Origin: an uncultured Oscillospiraceae bacterium
Lineage (GTDB): Bacteria; Bacillota_A; Clostridia; Oscillospirales; Oscillospiraceae
NCBI GenBank assembly: GCA_900757695.1
Contig: CAAEOU010000272.1
Location: 1-47,721 of the forward strand
Direction of reading: 5' to 3'
Length of the DNA: 47,721 bases
The position numbers and the translations under genes are program-made. The notes below the pieces were generated by a model, which had not been told where the DNA came from, did not search any database, and saw nothing but the letters and a program-made list of their open reading frames with translations. This document shows, piece by piece, positions 1-9,873 of this stretch (positions are counted from its first letter, which is position 1; every line of letters starts with the position of its first letter).

Positions 1-7
1 GGATGGA

Positions 8-36
8 TTGACAGAAGACGGACTATAAATTATATT
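8..36 (+). promoter_or_regulatory. Sigma-A promoter of the giant SLH protein
   Basis: TTGACA at 8-13 and TATATT at 31-36 are separated by 17 bp, a near-consensus vegetative promoter. Transcription would start near 43, leaving a leader of about 115 nt before the ATG at 158. The ribosome binding site AAGGAGG lies just upstream of that ATG. I see no coding sequence in 1-157. Confidence 0.7.
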
Positions 37-157
37 GATTGTAATCATAGGCGTAGTCTGCCCAACTGCGCCTGGATGGAAAATGGTGGTAGATCACTGG
101 AACGGGAACGTGAAGAAGGATGTACCGCCGGAACTCTCTTGATTAAGGAGGAAAGCT

Positions 158-3100
158 ATGAAGAAGCGAATTTTGAGTATGCTGCTGGTAGTATGCATGC
201 TCATGTCCATGCTGCCTACGGCGGTATTTGCGGCTAACTATGCACAGGATGTTAGCACATACGATGAGCTGGTCGCAGCTCTCGCTGAGCCTGACACGAA
301 ACAGATTAATCTGACGGCTAACATTACGGCTGATAGCAGCATCCTTGTAAACAGGACAGAACCAGTTGTTATCTATGGAGATAGCCATACAATTACGGCG
401 GGAAGCAGTCTCGGTGGTTCTTGTTTTCTAGTTCAGGGTGGCGCATCTGTTGAGATGCAGGATCTGACAATCGAGTATGGTATCTACGGCGTTGAGGTGG
501 AGGATTCACAGTTGACCCTAACCAACACGACAGTTGGAGCTGGCGTGTCGGTTAATGCTGTGAACGCAAATGCGAGCATTCAAACAACGGCTGCAAATGT
601 TGGAACCTGCATTTTACTTACAAGCGCTAATGGGTGTAACACGTCTGCTGTCATTAGCAGTGGTAGCACAATAACAGATATTGCCAAATCGGCTAATTCC
701 GAAGGAACGGATTCGGTTACCATTACCGAGGGCAGTACCGTAGGCAGCGTTTCGGGCGACGTTGTTGAGGTAATAAACGGTAGTACCGTCAATGGCGATG
801 TGGTCGGAAAAACGAGCGTTAGAACGACTGACGGCGTGACGATTACTGGAAATGTACTGGGCGGTGCTATTACGGTAGAAGGCGGCACCATCAGCGGTAA
901 TGTGACCGGTGATTCCGTTCAGGTAACCGGTGGCACCATTGGCGGGAAAATTACGCCTGCCTATCAGGCAATATATGCCAAGGGCGAAAACGTTGAAGTG
1001 ACCGATCTCGGCGGCAGCTATGCCCAGGGACAGACCGTGACCTTTACGGCCACTGCAGATGGCGGCTACACGCTGGACGCTGATTCTGTGAAGGCTCAGA
1101 CAGATGGCGGAACGGACGTTACAGTGACGGACAACAAGGATGGAAGCTTCAGCTTCACCATGCCTGCGGAAAACGTCAGTGTTACGGTGACTGCCACTGC
1201 ACTGCCGGGCACCCATACCGTCACCTTCATGAACGGCAACAATGTGGCGGGCACGATCACGGTGACTGATGGCGACACCATTACCAAGGCTAATGCTCCC
1301 ACGCTGACTCCCGATGCCGGCTATGTCTTTGAGGGCTGGTTCAGCGGTGTTGGCGCAACCGGAGAGCAGTTGGGCGAAGCGCCCGTGACTGTGAACGCAG
1401 ATCTGGTGTACTATGCGAGCTTCTATAGCGACAACTATACAGTACATCGGAATGATACCGATATCATTGAGGTTACAGAAGTCAATGGTCAGCCTGCAGG
1501 CCCAACGGTGACATCGCAGCCCAAGAATGACTATCTTGCTTCCACAGGTGACACGGTAGAGTACACCGTGACCCCCGAAACCGGCAGGAAGGTCGCCAAC
1601 TCTGTGGTGAAGGACGCTGACGGCAATGCTGTGGATATTCGCACCCTCGACATTGACGAAAACGGCAAGATCACCTATCAGTTCACCATGCCTGCTTCCA
1701 ACGTGACCATCGACGCACAGACTGCGGCAGAGGGCCACGCTGTGAAGTTTGTTACCGAGGACGGCCTGTTTGACTATCAGCTGGTAGAGGACGGCCAGAC
1801 TGCGGAAGAACCCGCCAACACTCCGGCAAAGACCGGCGCCACGTTTGACGGCTGGTACAATGGCAACGACAAATATGATTTCAATGCTCCGGTGACCGAT
1901 GATCTGACCCTGACGGCCAAGTTTACGGATCAGGCGTATGCGATCACGGCTGCTTCCGATCAGGCTGCAACGATCACTGCGGCCCAGACTGCTCAGGCTG
2001 GCGAGAAGGTCACCTTTACTGTAGCGCCTGCAGAGGGCAAAACGGTTTCCGGTGCGATTGTCACCCCTGAGGACGATACCCTAGCGGCGATTGCTCCGGC
2101 AGTAAAGGAAACTGCGGCGGATGGCACGGTAACCTATGAGTTCACCATGCCTGCCTCCAATGTGACCATTACGGCGACTACCGCTGCAAAGACCTATGAG
2201 GTCAAGTATCAGCATGAAGACGGTACGTTCATTGATACGGAGACGGTAGAGCACGGCAAGACCATTACCAAGACGGTTCCCGACAAGAAGGGCTATGAGA
2301 ATGGCAAATGGTATCTGGGCGATGCGGAATACGATGTAACAGCGCCTGTTACCGACAACCTTGTTCTGACTGCAAAGTATACCGTAAAAGAGTATACCGT
2401 TGGGACTCCTGTGGTCTATATCAATGGCGAGCCGGCACAGTCCGACATCGTTAGCGCTGAGCTTGTGAACCCCACGCCTACCGCAAAGGCGGCGTATGGC
2501 CAGCAGGTGAAGTTCGATGTAACCGCCAAGAAAGGCTACTACTTTGAGGACACAGCCGTGACCACCAAGGGCGGCGAGGCTGTGACCGTGAATCTCGAAG
2601 GCATTGAGAAGAATGCGGATGGCAACTATGTTTACCACTATACATTTGCAATGCCCGATGATGAGGTGGAGATCGCCGTACACTTTACCAGCAAGGAAGA
2701 TGACTACTTCCTCGTGAAGTTTGTGGACGAAGCGGATCCTGACCAGATCTATGATATCCAGCTGGTATATGTGGGCAAGACTGCATCCCAGCCTGCCAGC
2801 GATCCGAAGAAGGCTGGCGCTCAGTTCAAGGGCTGGTATGCCGATGAAAACGGCAACACTACCTATGACTTTGACACAGAGATCAAGGCAGAGACTGTGG
2901 TATATGCGCACTTTGAGGCGGATACCTATACGCTGACCTTCGATAAGGCAGACAGCATTACCGGCGCATATGGCGAGTCCGTCACCATGCCGGAGCCTGC
3001 TGCGGCAGAGGCCGGAAAGACCTTTGCATACTGGCTCGGCGATGACGGGGCCCATTATCCCGCTAAGGCCGCTTACCAGATCAAGGGCAATGCCAGCTTT

Positions 3101-6100
3101 ACGGCACAGTGGGAAGCACAGCAGGTCACCGTCAAGTTTGTGGCAGACGGCGCCGTTGTCGGCACGGAAACCGTGGACTATGGCAGCGATCTTCTTGCTC
3201 CAGAGGCGCCTGCCAAGACGGGCTACACCTTCCAGTATTGGGAGAAGGGCGTTGCTCAGATCAGAGTGGGCAATAAGGTAGATACCACTGCCGATGGCAC
3301 CTATACTGCTGTTTACGAACCGATCAGCTACACCATCAATTATGTCATGGACGGCGGAGAGCCGGATGCAGGCGTTCAGAATGCAGTCTATGGCACCACC
3401 ATCAACCTGCCTGCAACACCCACCAAGGACGGCTATACCTTCCTGGGCTGGCAGGAAAAGAGCACCGGACTTGTTTATGCGGCAGAAGCGGCATATCAGG
3501 TAGTAGGCAATGCGACCTTTACGGCTCGCTGGGAGAAGAATGATGACAAGGTAATTGTCAAGTTCTTCGATGGCGATGGCCATATGGTGGATTGGCAGAG
3601 CGTGTCCAGCGGCGACTATGTTGCGGCACCCGGCGCACCCACCAAGGACGGCTTCCGGTTTGACGGCTGGCAGCTGGAGACCCAGAACAACGGATCCACT
3701 CCGTCTGTTGCAGCCGGCGGCAACGTCCGGATCATGGGCGATGCAGGCGACGAGGTCGTTTACATTGCACAGTGGCTGGGCGAAACCTACACGCTGCACA
3801 TTCAGGGCCTGAATGCAACCGGCGAACTGAAGGTTGGAACGACTACATATCCCATCCCCAACTCCGATGTTGCACAGATCGATGCAGGTACAGAGGTGAC
3901 CCTGACTGCGGCTGCAGCGGCCGGCTACACGATCTCTGAGGTGTACTATACTACCAACGAGGGCGATGTGACCACCAAGGTTCTGCTCACCGAGAAGAAC
4001 GGTGTGTACACCTTTAAGATGCCCGCAGCGGAAGCTTGGCTGCACATTGTTGCAGTGCAGAAGACCTATACCATCAGCAAGAGTCCCGATGCCTATACCA
4101 CGATTGATGTTGTGGATAAGGCTGACGTGGGCGAAAACGTTGAGGTAAAGGTTGACGCAGTTCAGGATTACACGGTAGGCAGCGTTTATGCAAAGACCGA
4201 TAAGGGCGCACTGATCCCGCTGGTTTATGACGCGGCGAACGACAACTATCAGTTCACCATGCCTGAGGCCAATGTGACGATCTATGCGGCATCTGTGAAG
4301 AACGCATACACCCTGACCATTCTGGACTATAACAATAATCTCATTGATACCGTGCCGGTGGAGTCCGGCGATACGGTAGACCTTTCGGCCTATGAGCTAG
4401 CACTTCTGAGAACAGGATATCAGTTCCAGCAGTGGGATGTCATCAAGGGCGAAGGTACGATCTTTACCAGCACCTCTCAGGTGCGGCAGGATACTGTCAT
4501 TCGGGCAGCTTATGAGGCAGATGCACATACCGTACAGCGTGCGGCAGACTGCGATGCACATCTGGAGACCATCACGGTAGCGGATGCCAACGGGTCTGTG
4601 GACTTCAAGGCTACACCTGACAGAACCCTGACCTCTGCCACTGACCGTGAGGTACAGATCACTGTGAAGCCGGAGTACGACTATCTGGTTTCCGGTGTGG
4701 CAGTCAGAGGCGTGAACGGCAGCACAACGGTGGTAAAGACTGAGCTGAAGGCCTATGATAAGACCACGGGCGAATATACCTATGGATTTACCATGCCGGC
4801 AGAGGACGTTGAAATCGCCGTTTACACACAGGCAAAGACCTTTAATGTAAAGGTGACCGAGGATCCCGCCGAGGGTGGTGACTACACCATCAACGGCAAT
4901 ACCACCACCAATCTCCCTGTAGCACAGGGCGAGGAGGTCGTGGTTGCAGTGGTTCCTGCAGACGGCTGGTATGTAAAGAGCTACAGCGTTTCTTACACCA
5001 ATCAGCAGGGACAGACCACCTACGTGAACGATGCAGCAGGCAATACGCTCAAGGATATTGTCCCCGGCACCGGTAACGTAGACATTGCCTTCGTGATGCA
5101 GTCCTCCGATGTAACGGTAGCGGTAGAATACGCAAAGACCGACTATACGGTTACGCCGCTGGCAGCACAGAACGGCAAGATCCAGGTAAAGCATGACACC
5201 GATCTCACCTATGGCGATGGCGTAATTACTGCCAATGTAGGCGACTATATTGACATTGCGCTGACTCCTGCCGACGGCTACAAGCCGGTGCTGGATACCC
5301 TCAAGGTGGAAGACGAAAACGGCAATCCTGTTGCGCTCAAGTATACCGGCCATAACGGCGACAAGTATACTTATCGCTTCCAGATGCCCGCATCCAGCGT
5401 TGAGGTTTCCTGCGAGTTCAGCCAGAAGACCTATAACGTGATTGCAGAGCCGGAGTACACCGGCGGCAAGGTATATGTGGGCAACACCAATACCAATGTT
5501 GCGTCCTTCCTGGCCGATTCTCAGGCAAAGGTCACCGTAAAGCCTGACGCAGGCTATCGGATTAAGATCGAAGAGGGAACCGCAGCTTGGGGCAACGGCT
5601 ACACCGCAAAGGTCACGGCACCGTTCTTCCGGCTGACCAATGAAGACGGCAATGTGGAATACTATAATTCCGTGAAGGTTGCCGCCGAGGAAAAGCGGAA
5701 GGCTGAGCTGGGCGCAGACTATAGCGTAGATTATGCTCCCGCTGTTGACGTACAGTATACGGCGGATGGCGTATATACCTTTAATATGCCGCCCTATGAT
5801 GTCTATGTAGACACCGAGTTTGAGGCACTGGGGTATACCGTAGACGTAGAGACCAGCAATGCCGCAACGGCGAATACCGGCGTTACCTCTGTGGGTAAGA
5901 CACAGGCGACTCTGGCAGAGACCAATCTGGCAGGCGTGCATGTGGGCGACGGCGTATATGTGAAGTTCGAGGGCAAGAGAGGCTATGGCCTGTCCAACTT
6001 TGAGATCACTTATGAAGAAAACGGCGAGACCCAGCGGATCGATCCCACCCAGGTAAAGAAGATCATCAATACCGATCAGGAAGTTGTGAGCCAGTACATC

Positions 6101-9100
6101 GTTTACTTCAAGATGCCTGCGGCCAATGTAACGGTGACTGCGGAGTATTCTCAGGAGCATTATCTGGTGTCCTTCCTGGACTATGACAACAAGGTAGTCT
6201 ATACCGAAACTGTAAAGTTCGGTGAGCATCCGGATGTAGCAAGAGCAGCCACCCGGCTGCCGGAGCGTCCCGGCTACAACTTCATCGGCTGGCAGTCTGA
6301 TGACACCGAGCCCACTGTGGCAGGCCCGTCCAATACCGCGGAAGACTTTACCATCGCCAAGGTTACGGACATCAAGGCAATGTACACAGAGAACGAATAC
6401 ATGATTGCCTATACAAGCGGCCCCAACGGCCAGTTTGCAGCCGGCAAAACACTCAACCAGTTCTATAAGGGCGAGTGCAGCTTCATTGCTGTGCCCAACA
6501 CCGGCTACATGGTAGATCAGGTGAAGGCCACCTATACCGCAGTAGACGGCACCCAGCAGAACATTGACCTGACTGTAGAAGCACAGACGGCGGTAGACCA
6601 TGCCGGAACGACACCTGTGAAGTATACCTTCCAGATGCCTGCGGTTCAGGTCGGAACCCAGGTCAAGGTCAATGCAACCTTCAAGCCCATGACCTTTAAG
6701 GTCAGCGGCACGGTCGTGGCAGGTCAGGGACAGATCACCCTCAACGGCTTTGATGCCAAGACGGTAGATGCTGACACCGACTCCACTGTAACTGTCAACA
6801 TTACTCCTGCGGTTGGCTATGAGCTGACCTATCTGGAGTACATTTACACCGATCCCACAACCGGCGATCCTGTAAATGTTCAGCTGGCAGATACCAATGT
6901 GGATTCTGCTTCCTTCACGATGCCTGCATCCAATGTGACGGTGAAGGCGACCTTCGAGGAGAGCGTCTACACCATCACAGATAAGACTGCGGCAGATGCC
7001 CATGGCACTGTGACCATTGCCCAGCCCAATGTGGCATATAAGGATACCGCAACGGTCAACGTAGTACCGGAGGCCGGCTATCAGATCGCTTCCTTCAAGG
7101 CCACCTATGTGGACGAGAACAACAAGGAGCAGTCCATCACCCTGAAGACCACCCCCGATAAGGTTCTGGGCGGCGATTATACCTTCACCATGCCTGCGGC
7201 AGACGTGGAAGTGACCGCAACCTTTGAGCCCATCACCTATCAGATCACCACGGATTACAACAAGGCACAGGGCGATATCCGCCTTGACGATGTTGTGACC
7301 GATTCCTCTGCGGTAGCATACACCAAGGAGGTCAAGGTTACCGTAACACCCAAGACCGGCTATGAGCTGACTTCTCTGGAGGTCCTGAACAAGGCCACCG
7401 GTGATCAGGTGGAGGATCTGTTTGCACAGATTTCCGATGTGAAGGCAGGCGGCAGCGCAACCTTCATCATGCCCAACTACGATGTAATTGTGAAGGCAAC
7501 CTTTAAGGCGATCACCTACCATGTGGTGGACGACACGACAGATCCCAACGGTACAGTTACCGTGGATACGCCTGATGTGGCTTACCGTGCAAATGCCTTC
7601 GTGGAGGTAGTTCCTGAGAAGGGCTATCAGATCAAGAGCGTTGTGGCAACCTATACCGATGCAGCCGGCAAGATGAAGACCATTACCTTTACCGGTAAGC
7701 CTTCCGATCTGGTTGCAGGCGGCACCTACTCCTTCGTAATGCCGGCCAGCGATGTCCATGTGGTTGCAACCTTTACCGAGATCAACTATCTCGTAAACGT
7801 TGAACTGACCGGCAAGGGCGAAATTCGTCTGGACGAGAAGGATACCCTGTCCTATGGCTACGACTATAAGGATACGGTCAATCTGACTGTCACACCCGAT
7901 GAGGGCTGGGAGATCAAGTCTGTTGATTCCGCAGAAGCCACCATCCGGGATAACGGAAACGGCAGCTATACCTTTACGATGCCTGCTTCCGATGTGACGG
8001 TAAAGGTCGTTCTGGTGAAGACCGGCTATGATGTGAAGACCGCAGTGATCGGCGAAACCAACGGCGGCACCGTAACACCTTCCAAGAAGGTTGCGGCCAT
8101 TGGCGACAATGTGAGCGCTACGGTTACCGCGCGTTATGGCTACGACCTCAAGGGCGTGGTAGTTACCGGCGACAGCGGCAAGGTCTACAATGTAGACAAG
8201 GCCAAGGACGGTAAGTACTACTTCACCATGCCCGCCGAAAACGTCACAATCACAGCTGAATTTGCAAAGCACACCTTCAAGGTTGTATTCAGAGATTATG
8301 ACGGTACTACGCTGGATACCCAGTGGATCGACTATCTGGACGCTGCCGAGGAGCCGGCACATCCCGAGTATGAAGGCTATACCTTCAAGGGCTGGGATCA
8401 GGACTTCAGCAGCATCACCTCGGATATGTCCATTACCGCGCAGTACACCATCAACAACCACAATGCATATACCCATGCCATCTCCTTCACTGGCACGGAA
8501 CATGGTACCATTACCATCACCACCGGCGAGGCGGCCAACTATGGCGACAATGTTGTATTCACCGCAGATCCTGAGGATGGATACAGAATTGAAAACGTCA
8601 CTGTTACCGGAAAGAGCGGCAGAGCAATCGCAGTCAGCAGAATCTCCATGGATGCTGCATACTGCGGCACCTACACCTTCCAGATGCCCGATGAGGACGT
8701 TGACATTGTTGTGAACTTTGTTGTGCAGGGTTCCTCCTACTTTACCGACGTTCGTACCGACAGCTGGTACTATGAGGCAGTTACCTTCGTAGCAGATCGT
8801 GGCTACTTCAACGGAACGGGCGGTGGCCTGTTTACGCCCAACATGAATATGAACCGTGGTATGTTTGTTACCGTACTGGGTCGTATGGCGGGCGTTGACG
8901 TGGATCACTACTCCGGCGAGAGCACCTTCAGCGATGTGTCTTCCGATAAGTACTATGCACCTTATGTTGCATGGGGCGTGGAAGCAGGCATTGTAAAGGG
9001 CTTCGAGGATGGTACCTTCCAGCCCAAGAAGGATATTACCCGTGAGCAGATGGCTGCTATGATGCGCCGCTACTGCGATTACTGCGGTATTTCCCTTGAC

Positions 9101-9301
9101 ATGAGCAATGAGAACTGGATGGGACGTTATACCGACTATGATGAGATCAGCAGCTGGGCCCTGGAGGATATGACTTGGGCAGTCAGCGTTGGCCTCATGA
9201 AGGGTAAGACCAACACCACCATTAATCCCAAGGATATGGCTACCAGAGCTCAGGTCGCACAGGTCATCAAGAACTTCTGCGACAAGGTACTGTATCAGTA
9301 A
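158..9301 (+). CDS. Giant secreted repeat protein with three C-terminal SLH domains (3047 aa)
   Basis: Predicted surface protein or adhesin. Residues 1-25 are a Sec signal peptide starting MKKRILSM and ending near AVFA. Residues about 30-270 are short beta-strand repeats of beta-helix type. From about 272 to 2855 two repeat classes alternate. One is a bacterial repeat ending in a [YF]xFxMPAxxVxVxATF-like strand, of which I count 19 copies. The other is the InlB B-repeat / Listeria-Bacteroides type with a GYxFxGW core, about 11 copies. Residues about 2859-3047 hold three SLH domains with ITREQ and ATRAQ forms of the TRAE motif; these dock on pyruvylated cell-wall polysaccharide in characterised Firmicutes. 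The start is fixed by AAGGAGG seven bases upstream. The first 800 bp or so looks richer in A/T-ending codons than the rest. I see no LPXTG motif or catalytic domain, so the ligand is unknown. It is monocistronic: its own promoter lies upstream and hairpins follow. Confidence 0.93.
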   Translation: MKKRILSMLLVVCMLMSMLPTAVFAANYAQDVSTYDELVAALAEPDTKQINLTANITADSSILVNRTEPVVIYGDSHTITAGSSLGGSCFLVQGGASVEMQDLTIEYGIYGVEVEDSQLTLTNTTVGAGVSVNAVNANASIQTTAANVGTCILLTSANGCNTSAVISSGSTITDIAKSANSEGTDSVTITEGSTVGSVSGDVVEVINGSTVNGDVVGKTSVRTTDGVTITGNVLGGAITVEGGTISGNVTGDSVQVTGGTIGGKITPAYQAIYAKGENVEVTDLGGSYAQGQTVTFTATADGGYTLDADSVKAQTDGGTDVTVTDNKDGSFSFTMPAENVSVTVTATALPGTHTVTFMNGNNVAGTITVTDGDTITKANAPTLTPDAGYVFEGWFSGVGATGEQLGEAPVTVNADLVYYASFYSDNYTVHRNDTDIIEVTEVNGQPAGPTVTSQPKNDYLASTGDTVEYTVTPETGRKVANSVVKDADGNAVDIRTLDIDENGKITYQFTMPASNVTIDAQTAAEGHAVKFVTEDGLFDYQLVEDGQTAEEPANTPAKTGATFDGWYNGNDKYDFNAPVTDDLTLTAKFTDQAYAITAASDQAATITAAQTAQAGEKVTFTVAPAEGKTVSGAIVTPEDDTLAAIAPAVKETAADGTVTYEFTMPASNVTITATTAAKTYEVKYQHEDGTFIDTETVEHGKTITKTVPDKKGYENGKWYLGDAEYDVTAPVTDNLVLTAKYTVKEYTVGTPVVYINGEPAQSDIVSAELVNPTPTAKAAYGQQVKFDVTAKKGYYFEDTAVTTKGGEAVTVNLEGIEKNADGNYVYHYTFAMPDDEVEIAVHFTSKEDDYFLVKFVDEADPDQIYDIQLVYVGKTASQPASDPKKAGAQFKGWYADENGNTTYDFDTEIKAETVVYAHFEADTYTLTFDKADSITGAYGESVTMPEPAAAEAGKTFAYWLGDDGAHYPAKAAYQIKGNASFTAQWEAQQVTVKFVADGAVVGTETVDYGSDLLAPEAPAKTGYTFQYWEKGVAQIRVGNKVDTTADGTYTAVYEPISYTINYVMDGGEPDAGVQNAVYGTTINLPATPTKDGYTFLGWQEKSTGLVYAAEAAYQVVGNATFTARWEKNDDKVIVKFFDGDGHMVDWQSVSSGDYVAAPGAPTKDGFRFDGWQLETQNNGSTPSVAAGGNVRIMGDAGDEVVYIAQWLGETYTLHIQGLNATGELKVGTTTYPIPNSDVAQIDAGTEVTLTAAAAAGYTISEVYYTTNEGDVTTKVLLTEKNGVYTFKMPAAEAWLHIVAVQKTYTISKSPDAYTTIDVVDKADVGENVEVKVDAVQDYTVGSVYAKTDKGALIPLVYDAANDNYQFTMPEANVTIYAASVKNAYTLTILDYNNNLIDTVPVESGDTVDLSAYELALLRTGYQFQQWDVIKGEGTIFTSTSQVRQDTVIRAAYEADAHTVQRAADCDAHLETITVADANGSVDFKATPDRTLTSATDREVQITVKPEYDYLVSGVAVRGVNGSTTVVKTELKAYDKTTGEYTYGFTMPAEDVEIAVYTQAKTFNVKVTEDPAEGGDYTINGNTTTNLPVAQGEEVVVAVVPADGWYVKSYSVSYTNQQGQTTYVNDAAGNTLKDIVPGTGNVDIAFVMQSSDVTVAVEYAKTDYTVTPLAAQNGKIQVKHDTDLTYGDGVITANVGDYIDIALTPADGYKPVLDTLKVEDENGNPVALKYTGHNGDKYTYRFQMPASSVEVSCEFSQKTYNVIAEPEYTGGKVYVGNTNTNVASFLADSQAKVTVKPDAGYRIKIEEGTAAWGNGYTAKVTAPFFRLTNEDGNVEYYNSVKVAAEEKRKAELGADYSVDYAPAVDVQYTADGVYTFNMPPYDVYVDTEFEALGYTVDVETSNAATANTGVTSVGKTQATLAETNLAGVHVGDGVYVKFEGKRGYGLSNFEITYEENGETQRIDPTQVKKIINTDQEVVSQYIVYFKMPAANVTVTAEYSQEHYLVSFLDYDNKVVYTETVKFGEHPDVARAATRLPERPGYNFIGWQSDDTEPTVAGPSNTAEDFTIAKVTDIKAMYTENEYMIAYTSGPNGQFAAGKTLNQFYKGECSFIAVPNTGYMVDQVKATYTAVDGTQQNIDLTVEAQTAVDHAGTTPVKYTFQMPAVQVGTQVKVNATFKPMTFKVSGTVVAGQGQITLNGFDAKTVDADTDSTVTVNITPAVGYELTYLEYIYTDPTTGDPVNVQLADTNVDSASFTMPASNVTVKATFEESVYTITDKTAADAHGTVTIAQPNVAYKDTATVNVVPEAGYQIASFKATYVDENNKEQSITLKTTPDKVLGGDYTFTMPAADVEVTATFEPITYQITTDYNKAQGDIRLDDVVTDSSAVAYTKEVKVTVTPKTGYELTSLEVLNKATGDQVEDLFAQISDVKAGGSATFIMPNYDVIVKATFKAITYHVVDDTTDPNGTVTVDTPDVAYRANAFVEVVPEKGYQIKSVVATYTDAAGKMKTITFTGKPSDLVAGGTYSFVMPASDVHVVATFTEINYLVNVELTGKGEIRLDEKDTLSYGYDYKDTVNLTVTPDEGWEIKSVDSAEATIRDNGNGSYTFTMPASDVTVKVVLVKTGYDVKTAVIGETNGGTVTPSKKVAAIGDNVSATVTARYGYDLKGVVVTGDSGKVYNVDKAKDGKYYFTMPAENVTITAEFAKHTFKVVFRDYDGTTLDTQWIDYLDAAEEPAHPEYEGYTFKGWDQDFSSITSDMSITAQYTINNHNAYTHAISFTGTEHGTITITTGEAANYGDNVVFTADPEDGYRIENVTVTGKSGRAIAVSRISMDAAYCGTYTFQMPDEDVDIVVNFVVQGSSYFTDVRTDSWYYEAVTFVADRGYFNGTGGGLFTPNMNMNRGMFVTVLGRMAGVDVDHYSGESTFSDVSSDKYYAPYVAWGVEAGIVKGFEDGTFQPKKDITREQMAAMMRRYCDYCGISLDMSNENWMGRYTDYDEISSWALEDMTWAVSVGLMKGKTNTTINPKDMATRAQVAQVIKNFCDKVLYQ
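970..8720 (+). repeat. Protein-level tandem repeat region (MPA-type and InlB-type modules)
   Basis: This part of the giant protein encodes about 19 divergent modules that end in an F-x-M-P-[AxD]-x-x-V strand, interleaved with about 11 modules carrying a G-[YF]-x-F-x-[GxY]-W core. Spacing is about 70-130 codons. DNA identity between copies is low by eye, so the array is old or under diversifying change and is not a fresh duplication. Confidence 0.8.
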
Positions 9302-9311
9302 TTCTGAATCG

Positions 9312-9348
9312 GACAGCTCCTGGCAGCTCAGCCCTGCCGGGAGCTGTC
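9312..9348. terminator. Hairpin after the giant SLH gene
   Basis: GACAGCTCC (9312-9320) pairs with GGAGCTGTC (9340-9348), and GGCAG pairs with CTGCC inside. It lies 11 nt after the stop codon. No T-run follows, so it may protect the 3' end or act as part of the termination region rather than alone. A second weaker hairpin follows at 9377-9410. Confidence 0.45.
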
Positions 9349-9441
9349 GGAACGGAATGATTCCGGCAGCATAAAACCCCTGCGCCTGTAAAGGCACCCC
9401 CGCAGAGGGGCATCAACAGAATACCGTTCATGAGCAGAGCA

Positions 9442-9470
9442 CGAGGCCACCAGAAAATCTGGTGGCCTCG
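9442..9470. terminator. Perfect 12-bp hairpin, possible terminator
   Basis: CGAGGCCACCAG (9442-9453) and CTGGTGGCCTCG (9459-9470) form a perfect stem with an AAAAT loop. It is followed by CTTTGC, a weak T-tract. Confidence 0.45.
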
Positions 9471-9546
9471 CTTTGCATTATATAGGCTGATGCCCCTTAC
9501 TCGCCCTGATAGGCGCGATGCAAGCGAAAAATAACTCGTACCCTGA

Positions 9547-9590
9547 CAAAATGCCGGCAGCCACCAGAGAGTGGCTGCCGGCATTTTGTT
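9547..9590. terminator. Strong bidirectional terminator between convergent SLH genes
   Basis: An 18-bp perfect inverted repeat (9547-9564 with 9571-9588) has a 6-nt loop CAGAGA. The stem ends in CAAAAT / ATTTTG, so each strand's transcript has a U-tract in the 3' arm. It sits between two convergent genes and could end transcription from both. Confidence 0.7.
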
Positions 9591-9742
9591 AGGGTGCTTT
9601 CTTGCAGACATCGGGTAGGTTCTCGGACCAGGGCATCAGATTATCCAGATGCGCTGTATCAGCATCATTCATATGTACCATCATTACAGAGAGCACATCT
9701 GTTTCCCACAGTACAGGTACGGGTTATTTAGCGCTTACCATG

Positions 9743-9824
9743 AAAGAGCAAGGCGAGAACTTACGTTTTCCCCTTGCTCTTTCGCCATGTTGTGGAGCGG
9801 TACGGCTTAGAGCCGCACCGCTCC
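9743..9824. terminator. Two further hairpins downstream of the second SLH gene
   Basis: AAAGAGCAAGG (9743-9753) pairs with CCTTGCTCTTT (9772-9782), which reads as a terminator for the minus-strand gene ending at 9874. Next to it, 9794-9807 pairs with 9811-9824 in a 14-bp stem with one mismatch. Together with the upstream hairpins they fill the 9302-9873 gap, in which I see no coding sequence. Confidence 0.5.
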
Positions 9825-9873
9825 TGTTCGTTATTGGGAATTGTCTTGAACTGCTTCCGCTCTGCCGTGTGGG

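Noticed and set aside
4397..9397. A 1666-codon open frame on the minus strand opposite the giant SLH gene, and another of 654 codons at 2081-4045
   Set aside because: They mirror the codon bias of the sense gene. The translations are Gly/Ile/His/Cys-rich with no domain, no good ribosome binding site and no promoter.
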